Assembly (NCBI GenBank): GCA_964617385.1
Contig: CAZTYX010000105.1
Coordinates: forward strand, 1-5,693
Length of the DNA: 5,693 nucleotides
Direction: 5' to 3'
DNA from: JADHMP01 sp964617385
GTDB lineage: Bacteria; Bacteroidota; Bacteroidia; Flavobacteriales; Flavobacteriaceae
The first letter of the stretch is position 1, and the number at the start of each line of letters is the position of its first letter. Shown here in pieces: positions 1 through 5,693 of this stretch. A program made the translations under genes and the position numbers. The notes under the pieces are model-generated. The model was not told the origin of the DNA and ran no database searches. It saw only the letters and a list, made by a program, of their open reading frames with translations.

Positions 1-3000
1 ATGCGATAGCCCAAACCGCCCACATATTCGCTGCCACTAACTTCGGTTAGTAAATTATTGTCCAGACTCAACGATAGAGACCGATCGCGGTTTACTTCCA
101 CCAAAAATTTGAAATTATTTTTAAGCTCCATATCCACCTGAACTAAAGGGTTGAACTGCTCCACCAAAGTTACATTTGAAAAAAGTCGTTGGGGCAATAT
201 ATTTCCAGCTATATCTGTTTTAGTCGGCAAACTGGCATCATATTCAAAATTGGATTGAAAGTTATTAATGGTGTAGCTGGCTCGATAGCCATGATTCAAC
301 GAAAAGCGTGTGAATATTTTAGCTAAGGAGGGAATTTTATTCAGTCCAGCATATTTTAAATTCCAATTAGGCAAACCGATTTTTTTGATGGGATCTAAAG
401 CTGTCGTGTTTGGATCTGCTCCTAAATAGGCCGCCAAAAAAGAATGCAACACCACATCTTGTTGGGTTTTGCTATAACCCTTCGGAAATCCATCGGCATC
501 GCGGCCCTCTGTCAATTGTTGTTGAGCTGCCAAACGCTCAGCCACAATGAGTCGATTGGCTCTAAAAGTCTCAAAAACAGGATGGTATTGGCCATTCCCT
601 TTGGCAAAACTGGTTCCAATCATGACCGTTGAAACGCCCAAATTCCCAAAAATATTAGTGTTGAGAGGCACGTATTCGTTTTCTTGCACCAAAAAGTTTT
701 CGGTGCTGTTTTCCGAATAGTTGCGTTCCACATAAAAATCGATTAACAAACCTTCCAATGGAATGATTTGCCCTGTGAGATTAAATTTATTGGCATGAAT
801 TTGCTGTAAGGTTTCATTAAAATTAGGAAATGAAGTGAGCCATCCTTTCTGTGCCATCATGTAACGCAAATCGGATTGGCTACCCAAAGTAAATCCTAAC
901 GTGGGTTGCAACCCCCCAGCAAAACCCACTGTTGGCAAATAGCCCGGCAGCAGCGTTCCATTGTTTTCGGCATAATTAAACTGTACTCTTTTAATTTTAT
1001 TTAACACCGCCAATAAAGGCGTCATAGCTTTTTTGAGTGTTTCGCTTTTTTTGTTGGCCACCGAATCTAAGGTGCGGCTTAGATTTCGACGCACCGAATT
1101 TTGATTGGGCCCCCTTATTCCAAATACGGAATAGAGTTTTTGAAAAGAAACATTTCCCGTTAATGTTTTGGTGTTGTTGTTTTGAAGGGTGTTAACCCGA
1201 CCTAGAGAAATACCGTCGGGACTCACCACATCGGCTAAAGCTTCAGACCCTCGTTGCCAGCTGTAGTCTGCCTTATAGTTATATGTGGCATCAATAAAAC
1301 TCAAAAAAGGAATGTATTGAAACGGTAGTTTATAGTTAACACTCAAAGTATGAAAATGCCGGTTTAACTCTCCCAAATTGGTCAACCCCGACCAAAGATC
1401 ATAGGAATTTGTGGTGTTTTGTGCAGACTGCTCCATCGCTTGTCTGTCACGCACAATATTGCTGGTGTTGGCGTCAAAGGTGAAGCGCAACGAGCGTGTG
1501 AGGTTGTGCGTCCATGTATAATTATAATCGAACAAAAAATTGTGTTGCTGCAAATTAGGTAGTGGTCGTTGCAAGGAGGCGTCAACCCCTTCAAAATAGA
1601 CTTGTCTAAATTTTTGACTGTAAAGCGCCCGATTCACATTGGCATTGAAATTTAATGCATTTGGCAAAACGTTTAGGTTAAGGGCACGCAACCATTCCCA
1701 ATATTTTTTTCGTTCAAAGGCCTTGGTTTTTTGGAAGGGCGTAAAGTTTTTCTGAGGAAAAGAATAAGCATAATTAGCCCCCAATACGAGTTCTTCTTCT
1801 TGCTGATTTTCCAGTTCAAAATCGCTATGTTCTAAAGCATTATATGCATAAGAAAAGGTGAAATTTTCTGGGCTATAGATTTTTGATTTTCCCGATCCTG
1901 TTTTCCTTTTTCGCACACCTATGAGACTCACACTTTTGCGTTGAGTATAATCACGAGCTTGATTTTTGATGGTGTCTTGAAGCGATTTTCGGTCGGCAGC
2001 GGCCAATCGATCTTTGAGTTTTATGTCTTGATAAAAGGGATCGTATTCTGGCGAAATTAGTGTTTCTCCAGCGGCAAAGCTCAACGGAATTTCTAAGCCC
2101 CATTGTTGTGGTGCCAATTGCCCCAAATTGATATTCGACACCAAATCATATTGCATCAAATCTTCTCGTGCCCGTTGATTGGGGGTTTGGTCTATATTAC
2201 CAAAACCAATGGTCGCATAGCGCCCAGTGGCAGAAATGTTGGCCAAATCGGCAATGTTAGCATCCAAAGCACCCACAGCGGCCCACCCGCCCTCATCTTC
2301 AATACCAGACAAACGCAATTCGTTAAACCACACTTCACCACAAAGGGTGTTTCCCAATTGTTCGGAGGGGTTTTTAACGCCAATCATTAATGTTCTAATG
2401 GCTCCTAAAGTGGGGTTGCCTCGAATGGAAAATTTGTATTTTTTTGCTCCGGGCAAACTGCTGATCGGCGTAAATTCTGAAATGGAATTGAGTTCTTCGT
2501 CAAAATATAAAGCCTTGCCTTGGGCAGCAGCAATTAAAGCTTTACTTTTTAATTTAGACAAAAAAGAAGTGGAAATTTCCAATTCGTTTTGATTGGGAAC
2601 CCAAACCTCTTCGGCACTCAAGCGGTTGGATATATTTTCCGAATAGGCAGTGGGTTGGAGCGGTATTTCTATTTGGTAATAGTTGTCTTTGTTGTCTGTC
2701 CCTAAACGTATAAAGGCCACCAGGCGTTCATCATAGGCTGCTTCACCATCTTGATCTGGTAGAGGTGGATTGCCTGGTATGGATTCGGCATGAATAAACA
2801 TGCGTATTTTCTTGTATTGCCGCATATCCAAATTCACATTTTTAAATATGCCTCGTGAATCCATAGGTTGTAAATCGCAAACCCGAAAGGCTAACGATTG
2901 CTCATTTTGACGTACTATGGTGTTGTTGTTATTGATTTGTTCCCGTTGAATATCGGGGGGCAATACATAATTGATCGGTATTCGGTTTTCGTTTTCTAAG

Positions 3001-5693
3001 ATATTAACAGTACTGATGTCTACTGTGGTGTTGCTGTTGGACAACACTTCTTCGTTTAATGGCTGGGTGTATTGCCGCCAATCGCCGCGCACCAAGTCGA
3101 GTGTACCAAACCGAAACACTACCGGTTGATCAAATTGATGTAGCATCATTCGAATAAAGCGAATGGAACGAAGATCCTCAATGGCATTTACGGATTTGAA
3201 ATAGGGTGCATAAACAGTTTCTTCATAATAGCCTTTTTGAATGGGAATTTTAAATTGTAACCAACGGGTATTGATTTCATCACCATTGGGCACCATCACC
3301 TTCACATTGTCACGCACATCGGTTATGAAAGGGTGGTTGCCCACAGCCATATCCTTGGTGATTGGAATGCGATATTCAAAATAGCTATTGATGGTGTTCA
3401 TGCTCTGGTCTCGATTGATATCTTCTGTGTCGGGTTCGGTGGTATTTCCCCTGTCGGTATCAGAAAAACTGAGAGGCGTGTTGCCTTCGGTGCCGTTATA
3501 GTTTTTATAACGATCCAGTATATTACCAGAGGCTTTGATATAATATTCATAATTATCCCCTGCAGGATCAACAGAGGGACCGTTGTTATATATTGTGGCC
3601 TCTTGGCCATCGGGCAAACCGTCTAAGCCCACATCTTGGCGCTCACGGTCGCCAGCTTCGGTATTAAAAGCATATACCAGCGATTGGGTGGCAGGCACTT
3701 TTCCCCACTCGGTTTCATAGGTAGCGGTGTTGTTGGCCGCTCCAGGCAATCCGTTTTCAAATTGTTTTCTGCCATCGTCTAAGATATCTTCCGAAATATT
3801 TCCTAAATGAAAAACCAAATCGCCTAACTCCCCATCGTCATCTTCAAGTTCAGAAAAAGTGTCTAAGAGCCAAAATTCAATAAATTCCACATTGGCTTGT
3901 TCAAAATTAGTAGCATTGATGGAACGTGTTATCCCGGCCCAGTGTTCAACTGTTTTGGCTTCAAATTCTTCTTGGGGCGCGTTGTTATAAGGGCCTTTTT
4001 CTTGCGGATAATACGCCAAATCCAAAGTGTTTTGGACAGTGGTGTTGCCTTGCACTAAGTCTTGCTCTGGAAAAATCTCTTTGATGAAAATACGTCGGGT
4101 GGTGTTTTCAGAAATATCATTGTTGTTAATGCCCACTGGAGGATTTCTACTATAAAAAATACGATCAATAGAATACCAAGCCAATTTAGAACGGCCATAC
4201 CCTCTTTTTAGCCCTTGCTCATCTGCCCCCCACACGTCATTAATCGGCACACTGGCTAAATTCCATGCGTTAAAACCCTTGATGTCGATGTTGGTTTGGG
4301 CGCCTTCAAAATCATCTATATACACATTGGTCTCACCTTGCAATTGAGTGTTTCTCGGATTGCGAGCCTTAAGTGCTGCCACTTCTCCTCGAAAAGAAAG
4401 TTGGGAGGGTGTGTTGGATTTTATGGTCGTAATTTTATTGGCCATACGGGTTAAAAAGGGGATTTCGGTAGAAAAGTTTGTGTTGAATCCCATCATTGTA
4501 TTGTTCACCGGTTCGGTGCCATAATTTGCCTTTTGTGTCAATGGGTTTTCGCTTAAATTTACCAACGTACCACCAAAAAATACTTTTTCACTTAATTGAT
4601 GAATCACATTAATTCCTGAAAAACGTTTGTTTTGTTGGTTAAAAAAGGAGTTGTTTTCTACGGAGATGTCTATGGGTACATTAGATGCTTTTAAGCTTTC
4701 GTTAATAATTTTAACCCGTCCAATTTCATAATTCACCGTATAATCTAAGCCCTCCTGCAGCAACCGTCCGCCCGCCTGCACCCGAACCGATCCGCGAGGC
4801 ACATTAAAGGCCCCAATGGGAATGCCATCTCCCCCCTCCGATTTGTAGCGCCCTTTGAGTTGAAATTTATTTTTTTCAACCGCTTCCAAAGCCGCGGCCT
4901 TGGTTAGCGCATACATTTCTCTAAACACATATTTTTTCTGATTAGAGTTATAGGTGGTTTGCCGCTCATAGTTTTCTTTAGATGAATTGGGATCGTCCAA
5001 AAGATCAAACAAAAAAGCGCCAAAGGGTTCTACTTGAGGAAAAATGATCCGACCAAATTTTGGGTCAATAGTGATGCCAGGCACATAATCAAAAAAACCG
5101 TCGCCTTGTGGCGTCACGTCTTGATACACATTCAGTCGATCCAATCGAAAGGTGTTAAGGAGCACTTGTTGCTCTAAAGCTTCGGGCCAAATTTTGTTAT
5201 TCACAGCCGTCATATAGTTGATCGGCGAAGGATCGGTATAAAGAATGGAGAGTTTAAAGTCTTCTTCTGCCAATTGAAAGGCACCGGTGTTATAGATGTT
5301 TTTCATCATCAAATCCCAAACCGGTTGGCGCACGTCGGTTACACTACTTTTTAACATTTTAACCACCAAATTATTGGTTTGCACCACAGGTTGTTGGGTG
5401 TTTTGCGTATTGTTTATTACACCCGTTCCGGGCACGCCCCCATTGGCAAATTCTCCCACTTGAAACACTTTTCCTAAATAGGTATATTGAAAAGCGACAC
5501 CTAAAATTTCATCATTACTCAATCGCTGGTTAAGCGATATATATCCTAATTGAGGGTGAAAGGTATATTCTTGGGGGCTTAATTTTCGGGCGCTTTCTAG
5601 CACAGCATAATCATAGCCCTCACGCACCTGTCCAGCCGAAACATTGAAACTATTTTTTACAGTGGCAATATCACGCACAGCCTCCGTTAGAAG
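1..5693 (-). CDS. sprA: T9SS outer-membrane translocon SprA (Sov), partial, open at both ends
   Basis: SprA is the outer-membrane pore of the type IX secretion system. It moves folded cargo carrying a C-terminal T9SS signal from periplasm to cell surface, working with PorV and a plug protein. The Flavobacterium johnsoniae protein is a single-chain barrel of 36 strands, and gliding species need it to export adhesins such as SprB. Here 1897 complete codons, starting with 5693-5691, are open without stop or frameshift; positions 1-2 belong to a split codon. Family blocks appear in order (window residues): HPQLGYISLNQRL 46-58, PVWDLMMKNIYN 124-135, GDGFFDYVPGI 197-207, GLDYTVNYEIGRVKIIN 315-331, YIDDFEGAQ 458-466, LCGEVWFNELRL 1117-1128, SPEYDPF 1214-1220, SGSEYVGGLGYR near 1885-1896. 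The second half alternates polar and aromatic or aliphatic residues, as in outer-membrane strands. The signal peptide, start, ribosome binding site and last segment lie outside. No inactivating lesion is visible. Family assignment is near certain; the symbol follows Flavobacterium usage. Confidence 0.97.
3..2342 (-). other. SprA carboxyl half, beta-barrel-rich region (protein segment)
   Basis: Window residues 1118-1897 begin with CGEVWFNELRL, then SPEYDPF (1214-1220), then a long series of amphipathic strands separated by polar, Asn/Gln/Thr-rich turns. An example is FTFSYAYN near positions 1850-1870; others are FTRFSLNHGYRASYTI near 262-318 and FLVEVNRDRSLSLSLDN near 50-105. A helix-prone, charged stretch (SVRRNLSRTLDSVANKKSETL and onward, about positions 985-1105) interrupts the strands before YAENNGTLLPGYLPTVGF. 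The segment after position 158 (FNPLVQVDMELKNNFKFLV) resembles the family's carboxyl-terminal strands, so little of the protein should be missing on the left. Strand counting was by eye only. Confidence 0.7.
3387..3635 (-). other. Pair of EF-hand-like acidic loops within SprA (possible metal sites)
   Basis: Window residues 687-698 read DVGLDGLPDGQE and residues 758-769 read DINRDQSMNTIN. In the first, Asp at loop positions 1, 5 and 9, Gly at 6 and Glu at 12 fit the spacing of an EF-hand or thrombospondin type 3-like calcium loop. In the second, Asp 1, Asn 3, Asp 5 and Ser 7 fit the first half of such a loop, but Gln replaces the usual Gly at 6 and position 12 is Asn. About 60 residues separate them, in a polar Asn/Asp-rich region that probably faces away from the membrane. 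Metal binding is inferred from spacing alone. Confidence 0.4.
4242..4325 (-). other. SprA IDDFEG signature (protein motif)
   Basis: Window residues 457-484 read VYIDDFEGAQTNID followed by AWNLASVPI. The 'Y-[IL]-DDFEG-[AS]-Q' core with a following Trp and 'LAS-x-P' is a hallmark of SprA/Sov. It marks the passage from the first set of barrel-like strands (ending near residue 450) into the long polar region that follows. No catalytic role is known to me for the Asp-Asp-Phe-Glu-Gly core; it is a family marker. Confidence 0.8.
4699..5105 (-). other. SprA VPGI/VEPFG and DYTVNY-GRVKI segments (protein segment)
   Basis: This encodes window residues about 197-331. It begins with GDGFFDYVPGI and a hairpin ending in IIFPQVEPFG (residues 197-225). 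A polar, partly helical stretch follows with YVFREMYALTKAAALEAVEKN. It ends in VPRGSVRVQAGGRLLQEG and GLDYTVNYEIGRVKIIN (residues 315-331). The last motif, a 'G-x-DYTV-[ND]Y-x-x-G-x-V' hairpin, is strongly conserved in SprA and leads straight into the first clear run of barrel-like strands (residues about 332-450). Assignment to the family is secure; the exact structural role of each piece is inference. Confidence 0.75.
5289..5624 (-). other. SprA amino-side conserved block (protein segment)
   Basis: This encodes window residues 24-135. It opens with REGYDYAVLESARKL, then HPQLGYISLNQRL and an alternating segment (DEILGVAFQYTYLGKVFQVGEF), and closes with DVRQPVWDLMMKNIYN. This order, in which a linear motif leads into LGYISLN, a strand pair and then WDLMMKNIY, is one of the most recognisable parts of SprA/Sov proteins. 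From memory it corresponds to part of the region modelled by Pfam as the SprA N-terminal domain; I could not run the profile. The segment between the two halves (about residues 84-108) is rich in Gly, Asn, Thr and Gln and looks like a flexible loop. Confidence 0.8.

Noticed and set aside
444..632. Plus-strand open frame of 62 codons, and a minus-strand frame of 70 codons at 1382-1594
   Set aside because: Short frames in the barrel-coding half of sprA, with no supporting motif and fully overlapped by the real frame.
1881..1917. Walker A-like TGSGKS
   Set aside because: The expected Gly/Ala four residues before GK[ST] is Arg or Lys here. There is no Walker B or ATPase fold nearby, and the segment sits between outer-membrane beta strands.
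2103..2390. Plus-strand open frame of 95 codons, with a minus-strand frame of 63 codons at 2192-2383
   Set aside because: Both are shadows of sprA in other frames. They overlap each other and the conserved sprA segment, and show no recognisable domain.
2227..2592. Plus-strand open frame of 121 codons antisense to the gene
   Set aside because: It lies wholly inside the continuous minus-strand sprA frame. The sprA residues here are family-conserved (around LCGEVWFNELRL), and the antisense translation resembles no protein I know.
2915..2937. Triplet run of Asn codons (TTG/TTA repeats on the plus strand) as a possible microsatellite or phase-variable tract
   Set aside because: The run is only about four Asn codons of mixed type and a multiple of three, so slippage would not shift the frame. 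Similar short Asn runs occur elsewhere in the loops of this protein.
3333..3626. Plus-strand hydrophobic open frame of 97 codons that looks like a small membrane protein, with a minus-strand frame at 3398-3610
   Set aside because: The hydrophobicity comes from reading Asn/Asp/Tyr codons of sprA in antisense (AAC/AAT become GTT/ATT). The sprA frame is continuous and conserved here.
4700..5624. Possible internal duplication, since EGYDYAV (residues 25-31) and EGLDYTV (residues 314-320) look alike
   Set aside because: The similarity stops after seven residues and the following sequences differ (LESARKL against NYEIGRV). Each is a separate conserved SprA motif rather than a visible repeat unit.

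Overview
The window lies entirely inside one very large protein-coding gene on the minus strand. Read from position 5693 leftwards in the frame whose first codon is 5693-5691, all 1897 complete codons are open, with no stop and no frameshift. The frame runs off both edges, so the start codon lies right of 5693 and the stop codon lies left of 1. The protein is SprA (called Sov in Porphyromonas), the giant outer-membrane translocon of the type IX secretion system (T9SS). In gliding species it is also needed for gliding motility. The identification rests on several family blocks found in the expected order: EGYDYAVLESARKL and HPQLGYISLNQRL near the amino end; GDGFFDYVPGI and VEPFG; GLDYTVNYEIGRVKIIN; YIDDFEGAQTNID; LCGEVWFNELRL; SPEYDPFY; and SGSEYVGGLGYR at the carboxyl edge.

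Organism: SprA and the T9SS are confined to Bacteroidota and close relatives, so this is a Bacteroidota genome. The AT-leaning sequence and the closeness of the motifs to flavobacterial SprA suggest Flavobacteriia or a nearby class. I cannot place it more precisely.

Layout, right to left (amino to carboxyl; residue numbers are within the window): residues 1-135 (about 5693-5289) are the conserved amino-side block. Residues about 136-450 contain the VPGI/VEPFG and DYTVNY...GRVKI segments. Residues 459-484 carry the IDDFEG signature. Residues about 490-1110 form a long, polar, Asn/Asp/Glu-rich soluble-looking region with two EF-hand-like acidic loops. Residues about 1118-1897 are dominated by amphipathic beta strands typical of the outer-membrane barrel. 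From memory of typical family lengths (about 2400 residues), roughly 300-400 amino-terminal residues (including the signal peptide) and somewhat under 100 carboxyl-terminal residues are missing.

I see no second gene, RNA gene, mobile element, CRISPR array, promoter or terminator. Short open frames on the plus strand and in another minus frame are shadows of sprA. The window is therefore core housekeeping and secretion machinery rather than an accessory island, and I found no convincing undescribed system. The most interesting details are the two calcium-loop-like motifs, the presence of only two cysteines, and a local basic stretch that mimics a nucleotide-binding loop.
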